A DNA stretch of 64,000 bases from Acanthacorydalis orientalis (lineage: Eukaryota; Arthropoda; Insecta; Megaloptera; Corydalidae). The translations under genes were made by a program, and so were the position numbers. Below, piece by piece: positions 1 to 11,710 of the stretch. The stretch lies in contig CM068313.1 of the NCBI GenBank assembly GCA_034766995.1, forward strand, positions 35,380,996 to 35,444,995, read 5' to 3'. The stretch's first letter is position 1, and every line of letters begins with the position of its first letter. The notes under the pieces were generated by a model. That model did not search any database. It saw nothing but the letters and a program-made list of their open reading frames with translations, and was not told the DNA's origin.

Positions 1-600
1 CATATTTGTTTGAATTTAACAATTTATGAAGTAAGTTTGAGATGAAACTTGTATTTGAACAATCGTATTTATAAACTGTTATATGTAGAAGATACCTTCA
101 TACATATATATTTCATTTTATCAACTTTTCAATATATACTGTTTATTTTAAATTCTTATGTACACATTTCCAAGTAACTATTTAATTTATATAGCTAACT
201 GAAAACGATTTACATTACAAGAATTGTTCATTTATTTGTTCTTTTTTACTTGAATGTCCCTTCTGAGAGGACATCGTAAATCTAACAAATAACAATATTA
301 TTTTTTTATAAAACATGAATTAATAAGTGTATTTTTGAAAATTTCATTTGAATTAAAAAGTTATTTACAATTCTATATAATTCTATTTGATATTATTTAT
401 TACTTGCTATTTTATTGAAAAATATGTTCGAGTTACTGGTGGGTTAGGTGAAAAGAATCTCCAAGTGCAAAGGGTTAAATATATATCTAATTTTAAAAAA
501 TTTAAATTGCCTCCTTATTTTTCGTTTATTTATCTCCTGGATAATATATTTTTGTTTCAATATTTTTACACTTTTTTGTTTTTTAATCCAGATGAAACAT

Positions 601-667
<67 letters not shown>

Positions 668-1047
668 TTTTACAGTTCTTTCCCTTTGTAATCCATCAAT
701 CTAATATAGTATACAAGTAAATGCTGAGTTTTATTTTTCTAATTTCTGTAAGACTCGGTGCAACTAAGTCGACTTGCTTTTATCCAAAGTGTGCAAAATT
801 TATTTGAAATTTTCTCCAACTTCGTTATAGCTCCAGTTATTTTCATATTTGTACTCCGAATGTTAATATAAATGTATTACAACTGTACCTTAATCATCTA
901 GGAAAGATTATCGAAATACATCTAAATCATTATCAAAATGATTAATAAATAATTATGAAAAATGTTTATATCAGCCAAACCGTTTGTGATGAGTCTAGAG
1001 TGAATATTCGTTTTTTAAAATTATTTTATCCTCAATACCAAGAACTA
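1..1047. other. AT-rich non-coding stretch, no gene seen
   Basis: This stretch lies before the first mariner. It holds one long pure (TA)n run at about 605-664 and otherwise unremarkable AT-rich sequence. Open frames here are short or read Ile-Tyr repeats out of the microsatellite, so none is accepted as a gene. Confidence 0.6.
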
Positions 1048-2317
1048 TTACGTTGGTAGAACATGACCTTCAAATTTATATACATTTTTCTCAACTAATA
1101 ACTAACTTTATTAATCGAAATAAGCACAATTAGAATCGACACATTTTGCCAATTAATTGCAAGTTTATTTATTCCAGTGGTGTAAAATTCCGGAGTTTAG
1201 GAATTTATAAGATCTCGAATGCAATGTTGAACATCATCTTGGTCGCGAAGACCTTACCTTGTAAGAATTTGTCGAAATGATTAAACAATCTGATAAACTA
1301 TTGGCAAGATACCTGATGAGTATGGTAGATGAGGCAATATTTCACAGCCAAATTCATTCAACTTTTGGAGGGTCAATCGCGTGACGTGTGGTCGTGCATT
1401 GTTGTACAGCAGGATTTAACCTTTTCGATTGACCAGTGTGGTGACCATATGTCGCAGTTCTTAGTGAATTTGGTCTATTTCTTGACAACAACTTGCAGCT
1501 GTAATAGTTTCGCCAGGATTCCAAAAATTGTAGTTACTTTTACCGAGCGCAGACCACCAAGCAATCACCATAATTTTCTTTTAATGTAATTTCGGTTTTG
1601 AGAAATGCTTTGGAGCTTCATTTTTATCCAAACACTGTACAGACCGCTTTATCTTGACATATATAATCCACATTTCATCGCACGTTACAATACTATCGAG
1701 AAGTGGATAGTTTCTGATGCGTAAAAGAAGCGTAGAACAAACTTCGTATCGAAGATTTTTTTGGTTTTCGTTCAGGTCATGAGGCATTCATTTATTAAAA
1801 TTTTTTGATTTTCCTAACTATTTTGACTGGTCCAGAACTATTGGATGACTAACGCCTAATTTTTGTGCAAGTTCTAGAATTGTTGTGCGTTGATCTAATT
1901 CAACTAACGCTTTTAGTTGGTCGTTTTGAATTGAAGAAGGATGCCCGTGAACTTCTTTATCATCAAGGTTCTCGTCCCTAGCACGAAATTTTTCAAACCA
2001 CCATTTCACCGCACGTCCCTTAACAGTGCCCACACCAAGAGCATCGTTTAGTTTACGAGCTGTTTATGTTGCTTTACCACCCGTTTGGAACTTATCGAAA
2101 ACATTACTCGTATTTGCTTCTTTTCCATCTTTAATTCAATAACATAATTTGAAGCAAAATCAATAATAAAACCAAACTCGATGTTACCAAAATACAGACC
2201 CAAAAAAACACTTTAAAATAATATGAACATGAACAGTATGAAATGACAGTTTCATTGAAAAAAATTAAGGTTAAAATTCAGAAATCAAAAACCGCAAATA
2301 TGTCGCTATTAACCTAA
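1048..2317 (-). mobile_element. Degenerate mariner element (irritans-like), full length
   Basis: This is a Tc1/mariner-superfamily transposon relic of about 1.27 kb with its dead transposase on the minus strand. It is flanked by TA on both sides (1046-1047 and 2318-2319), the mariner target duplication. The right end, read inward, begins TTAGGTTAATAGC; the left end begins TTACGTTGGTAG. Minus-strand fragments match mariner transposase in order: an N-terminal helix-turn-helix part (1818-2033, with KWWFEKFRARDENLDD and LAQKLGVSHP), then a part with the first catalytic Asp in IVTCDEMWI and the KHFSKPKLH segment (1581-1787), then the second catalytic motif near 1340-1410. There the usual HDNARPH reads YNNARPH, so the catalytic Asp is lost. 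Stops and frameshifts separate the pieces. The plus-strand frame at 1329-1589 is its antisense shadow. It shares ends and sequence with the short element at 27350. Confidence 0.9.
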
Positions 2318-2569
2318 TATAATTGTAATGTCATACATTTTCAGAATTATCAATCAGAATTATACAATTTATTTTTACAGACAAAAATAGAGAAGTTTAA
2401 AAAAATTGAGTTAATTACCATTATAAAAAATTAAATAATCAATTAATAAATTTTTTCCAAAAGTCGAAAACAATATAAATGATAGAAGTTGTATTTTCAA
2501 AAATTGAAAATAATTTGTCATAACACATGGAGTCTATAAAATTATTTTCTCGATATTACGGTATGAAAC

Positions 2570-2572
<3 letters not shown>

Positions 2573-2635
<63 letters not shown>
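2573..2635. repeat. (TA)n microsatellite
   Basis: Nearly pure TA repeat of about 60 bp with a CA interruption. It sits just left of a MITE copy. Confidence 0.95.
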
Positions 2636-2642
<7 letters not shown>

Positions 2643-2648
2643 GATATA

Positions 2649-2851
2649 GGTGGTTCAACTAAGGCTTCCACACGAAAGTATTAAATAAACGTAAAAATTA
2701 AAAAAAAACTTGTTATCCCTCATTTAGTATTTTAGTTCAATTATATTTTAGTATTGAATTGAACTAAAATACTAAATAAAAAATAATACGACTTTTCTTA
2801 ACCCCTGCACCCCCTTTTAATACTTCTATATAGAAACCTGAATTGAATCAG
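2649..2851. mobile_element. MITE family A, copy 1
   Basis: This is a non-coding element of about 200 bp with long imperfect terminal inverted repeats. Its left end (GGTTCAACTAAGGCTTCC) pairs with its right end (GAAACCTGAATTGAATCA). An inner palindrome is built from ATTTAGTATTTTAGTTCAAT and its complement. A C-rich block (ACCCCTGCACCCCC) lies right of centre and sets its orientation. Copies 2 (9779) and 3 (31497, inverted) share every part. No coding capacity is seen. The TIR type is compatible with TA insertion, but the superfamily is not established. Confidence 0.75.
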
Positions 2852-2852
2852 C

Positions 2853-2860
2853 ATATATAT

Positions 2861-2896
<36 letters not shown>

Positions 2897-4414
2897 AAGA
2901 GAGAGAGAGAGTATAATTTATTTTTTTATTATAATATATATATATATATATATAAATTATGTATATAAATTCAATCGATTTCATATAACATGGTGACATA
3001 ATAACAACAAGCATCAGAATTCAGTCGTACTCAGTAATAAATTTCTCCAAATATAATACCTTTTTACAGTAAAATATGCAGAAGTGTTCTATTTTCGCTA
3101 AGTTTGCACATTTTTAACTGAGCACATATGATTTAGGAACCACTTGTGAATACGGAACAGAAACTGCCGAAAATAAAACATTATCACATAAAAGCAGACA
3201 ATGCACATATCTTAAAGCTACTAAACCCAACAAAGGCAAGTGAATCAATTGTATTTTATAAGCATACATCTCTTTTCAAGTATAACTGTACATATGTATG
3301 TTTGTTGTGTATATATATTATAGGACTAAAATGTATACTAGCTACTATGTGTGTTCTTTTTTTTAAATATCATTATACATTTTGTAAATACACATATTGA
3401 TCATAAACAAGCAGATTAAAATTTAGTAACTTATTTGTATTACTTTTAGTGAATAAATTCCATTCTAATAAAAAAAAATATTTAAATACTCGAAATAAAC
3501 CTGAATGTTTTTAAATTAAACCAAATTAATATTTATTTGTAATCTAATGATTTTTTTTTGGAAAAACACTTAATGGAGTTCTTTATAGAAGCCTAGATAA
3601 TTTTAAATCTGTAATGCTCTTTAGTACATTTTTTATGAATTAAAAATTATCATCTATAGCATGTTGATTCTTTGTATTTCAAATTAATACGTTATAACAT
3701 TGAACCAATTTAGTAATACCTTAAAAACATCAACTCTTTTTTTAAAAATGCATATTTACTAACAAATTCGTTCCTATTTTATTTTAAAGAAAGAAATATA
3801 TTTTTTCTTTCTACTGCCTTTATTATAAGAATTTTTATTAATTTTTAGGAAAAATGTATAAAATATATTGTATTATAAAACTGAATTTTAAATATTCGTT
3901 TAATGAAATTTCATATTTATATACTATTTTCTACAACTACCAAATTAAACAATTAAAATGAAAATCCACAAGGGTATAGTAAGATAATTATATATATATA
4001 TATATATAATCAGTTTCTCTTCCAAAGTTTAAAATAAACGTTTTGTGTTTGGAAAATAATATTTAAATAAAATTTTAAACACAATGTAAATGAATATTAT
4101 GAAATATATTTTCTCGTACTTTCACAACAAGAAATTTTTCTGTATCTTGGCGTTCTGAGAATGATAGCAGCAAAAATATAAGAATAGTTTTATTGTTTAA
4201 TAGCTTTGTTTGTGTATAAATTCTTTTAAAATTAAATTTTATGGTAGACGAAAAGCTATTACAACATGATATTGTCCAGTGAAGCATATATTTTGAATCC
4301 ATATTAAAAAAAAACATGCGATCTTTTGTTAAAAAGTGATTGTCTTGAACGTTCAGTCTGCTACAGTCTCGATATCCTTTTAAAATAATCTAACTTTAAA
4401 AGAAGAAAATTCAA

Positions 4415-4451
<37 letters not shown>

Positions 4452-4651
4452 TCATTCTATTTTATGTTTTTATCAAAATGTCTCTTCATTGAATCATTGT
4501 TTACGAATGAAATACATTTAAATTTTTTCACTCGTATCCCGAAATTATCTTAATTGAACTATAATTTATTTATAATTACAAAGCGGATTGATTTTTTTAA
4601 AATAGAAAAAATGTGATACCCGTTATATGTATTTATATATGTATGTATATA
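2853..4651. other. AT-rich stretch with TA/GA microsatellites, no gene seen
   Basis: It contains TA runs (2853-2896, 2934-2954, 3990-4008, 4420-4447) and a GA run (2898-2911). Open frames at 3146-3400 and 4075-4317 show AT-biased codons and no recognisable domain, so they are not called as genes. Confidence 0.55.
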
Positions 4652-5936
4652 TGAGGGCGGTTTGAAGAGTAACATAGTTCGATATTTGAGGTAACAGCTT
4701 CAGTTTCAAAGTATACTTTATTTTTCGACATAATGTCCTCGAAGCTCAACGCATTTTCCCCAACGTTTCTCCAGCTACACGATTCCTTCTCAGAATTGAG
4801 TTTCTTCTAAGTCCTTAAAACATCTATTTGCAACCTCTACCGCCTCTTCATTAGACCCAAATCGCTTTCCAGTCAGGAAACATTTGAATTTCAGAAACAG
4901 ATAGAAGTTCAAGGGAGCCAAATCAGATGAATGCGATGAATGCGGAAGAATTTCAAACTTTAACTCATCAATTTTTTTCTGAGTGACAACTCTTGAATTA
5001 GTTAGAAACAACACTTTGCTTGATCATTCCGGGACATTTTTCGATGATTGCTGCCTTCAACTTCTCCAAAAGTAAGAAGCAATATTGGCCGATTACTGTT
5101 TTCCCTTCTGAAGATCAAAAGAATTCCGTTAGCATCCCAAAACATTGACGCCATTATCTTTCCAGCCGAGTGTATCGTCTATACTTTCTTCGGAATTCAC
5201 CGCGTTCAGTCCACTGTTTTGATTACGTTTTCGATTCTGATGTGTAATGGTAAATCCAACTTTCATCAATAGACACAAAACGTCGTATAAAATCAGTTGG
5301 ATTCTTCTTAAACAGTTCCAAGAAGTTGGATGATGTTCGCACACGAACTCTAAGTAAAGGCGGCACCCATCTTACGGTAAGTTTTTTCATATGCAATTCA
5401 TTATGCAAAATGAAATGCGATCGCTCAGTTGAAATTCCTATGACTTTTGCTATTTCGTTCAATTTCACTCGCCGGTCGGACAAAACCAGATAATCAGAAT
5501 TTAACGTTAATTTCTGGAGTGAAAGCTACTCTCGGGCCTCCTAAGCATGGCGCATCTTCGATACTCATTCTGCCTCGTTTAAAATTAGGTGCCACATTTA
5601 AATTCATTCACTTAAAGTCAAACGGTTTCGTAGGGAGGACAAAATTCACCCAATGTAGGAAATCTCGTCTTATTGACTTCCTTCGCTGTTTTCCCTTCCA
5701 AAAAAGAAATGAATCACACGTCGAATTCCGATTTTATCCATTTCGTACTTTTGTACGAACGAAACGCTCATGTTGAAACACAACTGTCGAATGAAAAATT
5801 AATAGCGGAATGACTAGCGTGATTTGGATGATTTCACATGCATTACTAAGAGGGATGAAACTATATAAACACTTGTACAGCTGTTCCCTTCTCCTTCAGC
5901 GAGTGCACGAACCAAGTTACTCTTCAAACCACCTTC

Positions 5937-5937
<1 letters not shown>
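4652..5937 (-). mobile_element. Degenerate mariner element, full length, inserted in a TA run
   Basis: This is a mariner-like element of about 1.29 kb. Its terminal inverted repeats share GGTTTGAAGAGTAAC near both ends, and TA flanks both sides (4650-4651, 5938-5939). The transposase is on the minus strand and broken. The middle part (5223-5483) shows the helix-turn-helix region DRRVKLNEIAKVIGIS, WVPPLL and the first catalytic motif SIDESWIYHYTSESK. The C-terminal part (4790-5014) shows SSDLAPLNFYLF and the tail motif GKRFGSNEEA. In the third catalytic motif the usual SDY/F reads LNF, so that Asp is lost. The part between them is frame-disrupted. A pure (TA)n run starts immediately at the right end. 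Its terminal repeats differ from those of the elements at 1048 and 15197, so it belongs to another mariner lineage. Confidence 0.9.

Positions 5938-5995
<58 letters not shown>
5938..5995. repeat. (TA)n microsatellite abutting a mariner end
   Basis: Pure TA repeat of about 57 bp that begins exactly at the TA target site of the mariner to its left. The other flank of that mariner is also TA-rich. Confidence 0.95.
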
Positions 5996-5998
<3 letters not shown>

Positions 5999-6517
5999 GG
6001 TATAAGAAATAATTGTGCTTTTAAATTGAATTCATAATAACTTTGTTTTCAATTAAAATATTTTCTCGTCGTTTTAAAATTTCGACGTGCCAACCTTAAC
6101 ATTTAAAAACACTATATATTTTATCCAAGCAGATGGCATAATCTCACAAAACAGTAGTAAACACGATAGTATCCGAAAACCAGCACACTAGGTATTGCAT
6201 ATTTTTTGCATTACAGTTGAAAAAAAATCTACCGAACCTGCAGGAATGATTTTAGAAGAAGGTATTATGACGCTTAAAACATAGAAACATTGCTAAAACA
6301 GTAGATGTGGCTCGAAAATGCATTACGACTTCATCGACTCAAAGCCGGCATTTTTTTTGATAAGGGATTCATCAGTTATTGGTCGGATAGAGCATATACG
6401 TTATACAAAATAAATGGGAATATTTTGAGAATTGAAATGTGTTCCATTTTTCCGTAAACATTCATTTTCTATAAAAAAGGCACCGAATTAATTGGTACCC
6501 GTAATATATATATACAT

Positions 6518-6549
<32 letters not shown>

Positions 6550-6690
6550 TACACACCTACACACACACATCATACATATACATATATATATATAATCAAT
6601 AACACGATAATTGAAAACTTGAATTAAAAAGCATATACAATACTATTCTTACACAAAACTCGTAAACTTTTTATGATACAATCAGTGTTA
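5996..6690. other. Non-coding stretch, possible old transposon remnant
   Basis: Around 6120-6400 the sequence is less AT-rich than its surroundings. A short plus-strand frame near 6285-6345 reads IAKTVDVARKC, faintly like a Tc1-type helix-turn-helix. Stops on both sides leave no usable protein. TA, GA and CA runs occur at 6505-6600. Confidence 0.3.
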
Positions 6691-6834
6691 TTCCCGTTCG
6701 TACCTATGCATTTGTCAATATAGGTAGGAGTGTATCCTACCTATATTGAATCAAATAAATCTGAACGTGTAGCTCAAATTTATTTGATTAACATTCGATT
6801 ATATGTTATAAATTTATGAGGTATCGAACGGGAA
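6691..6834. mobile_element. Small MITE with nested hairpins
   Basis: This is a 144-bp element flanked by TA (6689-6690 and 6835-6836). Its terminal inverted repeats begin TTCCCGTTCG and end CGAACGGGAA. Inside are two further perfect or near-perfect stem-loops. One at 6715-6749 has a 15-bp stem (TCAATATAGGTAGGA and its complement) with a 5-nt loop. The other, at about 6749-6788, is built on ATCAAATAAAT and its complement. It has no coding capacity. The TA flanks suggest a Tc1/mariner-mobilised MITE. Confidence 0.7.
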
Positions 6835-6836
6835 TA

Positions 6837-7624
6837 CGCCAGAATGATAGTTGACTTACGTGCCTATTACAACTGAATTCCCTCTGACCAACTAAATTTT
6901 CTAATACTTTATTCTACATATTAGAATATATAATCATTTTTGTGCGATATGTTTATTCTTATATAATAAAACATGTATCACTTCAAGTTATTTTTTTCTT
7001 CTAGGTGTATAGTTTAATACTAAAAGTTTAATTTATATTTATCAAAAATTAACTAATTACTTATTGTTGTTAAAAAATATAGAAGAAAAATAAGATCATA
7101 TAACAATATAAAAACGAATTTACGGTTATTGAAATATAATCTGTTAAATAATTTAAGAAATTCTATAAAATTATTTTTTAACGATAAACACATACTTCAT
7201 ATTCTTAAAACTTCTTTATTCTATATCTATACATTGTTTCAATTGCTTCTTTATCTATCTTATACATTGTTTCAATCTGAGCAACGCCTTTTGATCGTCA
7301 AAACTAATTTTAATCATGAGAACATCTGCTTATATGTTCATGATTTCTATAAACCTTTAATACTCTGGATTCAGTTGTACTAAAACAAACTTTCACAAGA
7401 ACATATGGTGCAGTATTATTCCAAATATTACGAAGAAAACTTTCTTACAAGTAAACATTTCTAAACAGTTGCAAACAATATTGTATAATAGATTAGCATT
7501 TCAAATAAAAATATTTTTTTCGTTGTACATTTAGAGAGAGAAAGATAGATACAAATAGAAAGAGGAGTTAAAATCTTTGCTATTTGTCATTTATTTATAA
7601 ATTATAATTTTATAAAAACACTTC
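6837..7624. other. AT-rich stretch, nothing recognised
   Basis: Ordinary AT-rich sequence. The frame at 7129-7383 has no recognisable motif and codon use like the surrounding non-coding DNA. Confidence 0.5.
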
Positions 7625-7918
7625 GACAAATGAATACTTTTTTCCCATAAAATATAAAAATTTTTTGTGACCAAAGATATTCAATAAATTTTTGTTTTTT
7701 GAATGTTGCTCATACTCATTTCGATAGTGATATAGTCATCCTCAGAACGCCTAGGTGCAGAAAAATCTACATTTTGATTTTTTCTATATCCTGGTGTTCT
7801 GCATGGCATCTCTACCGAAATGCTCTGAACCAATAATAATAAATAAATAAAAATGATTGATTCATCATTTTTGACCAGAAAAGTTCTTTTCAATTTGTGT
7901 GGTGAAAAATGAATACCA
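7625..7918. mobile_element. MITE family B, copy 1
   Basis: This is a non-coding element of about 290 bp. Its ends are inverted versions of one motif: the left end includes GACAAATGAATAC and GATATTCAATAAA, and the right end includes TTTGACCAGAAAAG and GTGTGGTGAAAAATGAA. The middle carries CATCCTCAGAACGCC, which recurs in other copies. It lies directly beside copy 2 (7937-8221). Further copies are at 26822, 60150 and, partial, at 58185 and 43702. The minus-strand frame 7681-7893 lies inside it and is not a gene. Confidence 0.65.
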
Positions 7919-7936
7919 AAAAATATTTCTGATATT

Positions 7937-8221
7937 GTGAACGAAAGAATTATGAATACATTCTTTCTTCGATCTACAAATCACACCAAACTTTTTCCGA
8001 TAAAAAATATTCAATAAATTATTTTTTATTGTTTTTATATTATGTGGTTATATGCATTTCAATAGCAATACTTTTATTCTCGCAGTTCCAAGGTACAAAA
8101 AAATCTGTACCTTAGAAAAACATGTGCACTACCATCAAAAACAATCAATAATTATTTATTGAATATTTTTAATGGAAAAATTTTGGTGTGTTTTGCGGGA
8201 CGAAAAAATAATTCATTTGTG
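7937..8221. mobile_element. MITE family B, copy 2 (next to copy 1)
   Basis: This second copy has a left end with ACAAATCACACCAAAC and AAAATATTCAATAAAT, and a right end with GTGTGTTTTGCGGGACG and AATAATTCATTTGTG. It is separated from copy 1 by only about 20 bp, so the pair arose by neighbouring insertion or by duplication. It is non-coding. Confidence 0.65.
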
Positions 8222-8423
8222 GAAATGAAAATTTATCCACAGTGTCAGAACCATAGATAAAGACTGTTCAGAACTGTATCTATTTACATATAAAAAATAT
8301 TCCGTAAAATTTCGATAAATGGACAATTTTTTTTAAAAAAAAATATGTAGAGGTTTTGTATTAAATTATTATTAACGATAACACTCCAAGTTACACGAAA
8401 TATTCATGTAGAAACATGAAATA

Positions 8424-8443
8424 AAATGTGGGTAAAGACCCAC

Positions 8444-8489
<46 letters not shown>

Positions 8490-8539
8490 TAGTATATGTC
8501 TATGTAATCTATTTTCGAAACTGATTACATAGACATACT

Positions 8540-8591
<52 letters not shown>
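8424..8591. repeat. Compound palindrome with TA arms
   Basis: First comes a perfect 10-bp hairpin with a 4-nt loop (8424-8447: AAATGTGGGT, AAAG, ACCCACATTT). Then comes a larger inverted repeat. Its left arm 8485-8509 and right arm 8523-8545 share TATGTTAGTAT and GTCTATGTAATC, differing by a 2-nt insertion, around a 13-nt spacer. (TA)n runs on both outer sides (8448-8482, 8546-8591) extend the self-complementarity to about 140 nt. It has the shape of a MITE or cruciform and no coding capacity. Confidence 0.75.
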
Positions 8592-8593
<2 letters not shown>

Positions 8594-8812
8594 GATATTG
8601 AGCGAAAATATTCAATACAAGCGATGCCTCCAGTGGCAGAGCCACCTGCTAAGCAAGCCTAGCGAGTAAGTGGCAGTCTTCTGGTTTATATAAAAAAAAT
8701 CTTTAATTTTTGAAAAAAATATGTGCAATTAAACTCTACACGCCAGTTCACATTATAATAAAATTATTTTCAGGACTTGTTAATGGATGTATATATGTAT
8801 GTGAATAAAAAA

Positions 8813-8884
<72 letters not shown>

Positions 8885-9778
8885 GTGTGTGTGTGTGTTT
8901 GTGTATTTGTGCTGTGTGGATGGGTATATGTAAAATCCCCTAAAAATCATTAACAAAGCATTAATATTAACAGGAAAAAATAAAAATGAACTGAAGTACT
9001 GTTTTCAATTAGAAACACATTTTAAAACAATATACTCTATTCTCAGTATCGGTATCACAATTGTACTTTAACTACCAATTTAATTTAACAGAATTGTATT
9101 TTCAACATGATTAAAACGTACTTTTAAATAGAAGAGGCTTAATTATCCATATCCATCTCATTTTCAAATGAACTTTCGAATATTTAATTTTTTTAAGAAA
9201 CCACCATCAAATACTTGTAGAAATACACTTTTTTTATATTCATATAAATATAACTGCATAAAATACAAAAATATTTGCACACATTAAATATATTAACATA
9301 CGTAATTAGACACATACCTGTATTCCATTACACTTAGCACATTAAATTTTTAAAACACACAAATAACTTACTCTACAAGTCTATACAACACAAATATTTA
9401 TTAAATGATAATCAAAAATATGTTTAAAACAGAATATAAAACTCGAACTAACGAAGTATAGCTGTTAATAAAATATTTTCACTAAAACTAGTTTTCGTTA
9501 CATAACAGAAATGTATTTTAATATACCGTTTGTTCACAATAATTGAAATATGCCGAATTATACAATACATTCAACACAAGTGAACAGGTATGGTTGAAGA
9601 TGTCAAGTCGTTAAAACTGTACATTGATCGAATTACGTACAAAAAAATCTTTACAAAAGCTATACAAATATGTGTCTTATGTTTCATTTTCGTAACGAAA
9701 ATACTATAAATAGGAACGATATCGGCTATAAATGTTCTATTCAGAACGGTAATTTTTTCGTCGAATATCTTTCTATGA
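8592..9778. other. AT-rich stretch with a CA-TA-TG compound repeat
   Basis: A self-complementary microsatellite (CA run, TA run, TG run) lies at about 8813-8900. Near 8612-8670 is a short, less AT-rich piece (GATGCCTCCAGTGGCAGAGC) of unknown origin. No gene is recognised. Confidence 0.5.
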
Positions 9779-9983
9779 GATGATACAACTTAAGCTTCTA
9801 CACGAAAATATTGAAAAAAAAAACGCAAAAAATAAAAAAGCATGTTATCCTCCATTTAGTATTATAGTTCAATTGTATTTTAGTATTGAATTGAACTGAA
9901 ATACTAAATAGAAAATAAAATGACTTTTCTTAACCCCTGCGCCTCCTTTTAATACTTCCATGTGGAAGCCTAAATTGAATTAC
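9779..9983. mobile_element. MITE family A, copy 2
   Basis: This copy of about 205 bp is in the same orientation as copy 1. Its left end contains ACAACTTAAGCTTCTACACG and its right end contains GGAAGCCTAAATTGAATTA. The inner palindrome (TTTAGTATTATAGTTCAAT) and the C-rich block (ACCCCTGCGCCTCC) are kept. It is non-coding. Confidence 0.75.
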
Positions 9984-10402
9984 CGAATATAAAAAATAAT
10001 TCCATCGCAAAATTTCAATAAAACATTTTTTTTGTATAGACCACCTTTTGGAAACCTCACTCCCTCTGCTACACTCTACAAGTAGTATGTTAACCATTTC
10101 TATTCTCGATCATTCCCGATGTTTCACGAATCGCTATGTTCGTCGATTTCAATGAAACAGTATTCGGAAACAATCAGTTGTATGTTGGTCCCTCCAGATG
10201 TACCTCTAGGTATGGGTATTAAGTTTCAGTGTAGAGAAGAACACAAATCAATTACGAATATCGTGTACATACAAATTTTAGAATAAGTTACAAAAAAAAT
10301 TCTTTTCAGTTTCACTATTAGCACGGGTTCATTTAAAATCAAAAAATAAATTTCATTACACGATATCTTTATTTATTTTTCATTTAAAAAATTGTTAACA
10401 TT
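9984..10402. other. Mixed-composition stretch, nothing recognised
   Basis: The part at about 10019-10260 is clearly less AT-rich than its neighbours, but stops in all frames leave no long reading frame. No family is recognised. It may be unique host DNA or an old element. Confidence 0.35.
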
Positions 10403-10448
10403 GCCCCCTACTAGCTACACACGAGAGCGAGTGTAGCTAGTAGGGGGC
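10403..10448. repeat. Perfect 18-bp GC-rich hairpin
   Basis: Arms GCCCCCTACTAGCTACAC (10403-10420) and its exact complement (10431-10448) enclose the 10-nt loop ACGAGAGCGA. In DNA this AT-rich, such a GC-rich perfect inverted repeat is unlikely by chance. It is followed by GGACCCGCC. A related GC-rich segment in opposite orientation is at 10709-10774, which suggests the two are ends of one element. Confidence 0.7.
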
Positions 10449-10677
10449 GGACCCGCCACTTAATAAAACGAAATATTCATAATATCTATAAAACAATACA
10501 TATTACTGTTCTTCATTCATATTTACACATTAATCATTAATGTAATACGACGATAAGTAATAAAATTAATAATTTTAACCAAAATAATCGTCGGAAAGAA
10601 AAAATGGTACCTAAGTTTAATTTTTAACGGCTTTAATTTAACGGCTATCATATATTTCACTTACAACTTTTTTTACT

Positions 10678-10708
<31 letters not shown>

Positions 10709-10709
<1 letters not shown>

Positions 10710-10774
10710 CTACGGGGCTTTGCCCCTTACTCGCTCACCAACCCTCGAGCTCGCTGCACTTGCCCACTTCCCAA
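10709..10774. repeat. GC-rich segment, inverted relative of the 10403 hairpin
   Basis: It contains the small hairpin GGGGCTTTGCCCC followed by TTACTCGCTCACC and CTCGAGCTCGCTGCAC. Read on the minus strand it gives GAGCGAGTAAGGGGC, which resembles GCGAGTGTAGCTAGTAGGGG at the right side of the 10403 hairpin. The AT-rich 260 bp between them may be the body of an undescribed element. The link is inference. Confidence 0.4.
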
Positions 10775-10871
10775 TTATAAACCTGTACATGCAACCGAAT
10801 GATACAATAAATGTATTTTTTTAAACTCATTATATCTATATAATTATTATCAGATATATAGCAACGTACTC

Positions 10872-10935
<64 letters not shown>

Positions 10936-10990
10936 CGTTGGTATGTTTATATAAACATTGCAGTAGATTATTTTTTATGGTTAAATACTA

Positions 10991-11046
<56 letters not shown>

Positions 11047-11158
11047 TTATACAGTATATTTTTATCTAAAAATAAAGCACTTGAATCTTTTTCGCTTGGA
11101 AGTAAATTAATGAAAAGAATGATAAATATGGAAAGATTATTTCTTTCAATAATTTCGA

Positions 11159-11220
<62 letters not shown>

Positions 11221-11647
11221 AATTGTTTAAACAGATACGGTTGCTTAATTAAGCTGATAAAAGTATATATGATTTTTATTGTACTTTTGATGTACTAACA
11301 TCGTTTCAACGAACATTATTTGGACATGAAACGTGAAAATCATTACATTCACCCAATACCAGTTCCATAGAAAATTACACACGTTCTGCTTCTATAGCAT
11401 TATTTTCAGTGAGGACAAAATATGCGGGCTTTTATACAAAGCTCCCACTTTGCTTACATTACAATTCTGACACTTTAAATATAAATTATTGCGGTTTCAA
11501 TAGAGTACCGAAAACTTGAATAAAGCAATCTTTTATGTTTATGTACACATTGTAAGAATACAAAGTTCGATTTTATTTTCTGTAATATAAACAACTTTTT
11601 TCAATAGAAGTATGAAATATGTTATACAGAAAATTTATACAATATAT

Positions 11648-11710
<63 letters not shown>

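Noticed and set aside
387..704. Open frames rich in Ile-Tyr repeats (also 5810-6037, 10921-11298, 16947-17275, 20783-20968, 36045-36260, 37849-38091, 52597-52824, 56656-57260 and others)
   Set aside because: They are translations of (TA)n microsatellites joined to flanking AT-rich sequence, with no domain and no codon bias.
1329..1589. Plus-strand frame of 86 codons
   Set aside because: It is the antisense of the mariner transposase on the minus strand. The same holds for 5447-5776, 27439-27621, 33092-33283, 44875-45201 and 45386-45661.
11410..11515. Possible exon after ATTTTCAG reading RTKYAGFYTKLPLC
   Set aside because: No matching donor or domain; likely chance openness.
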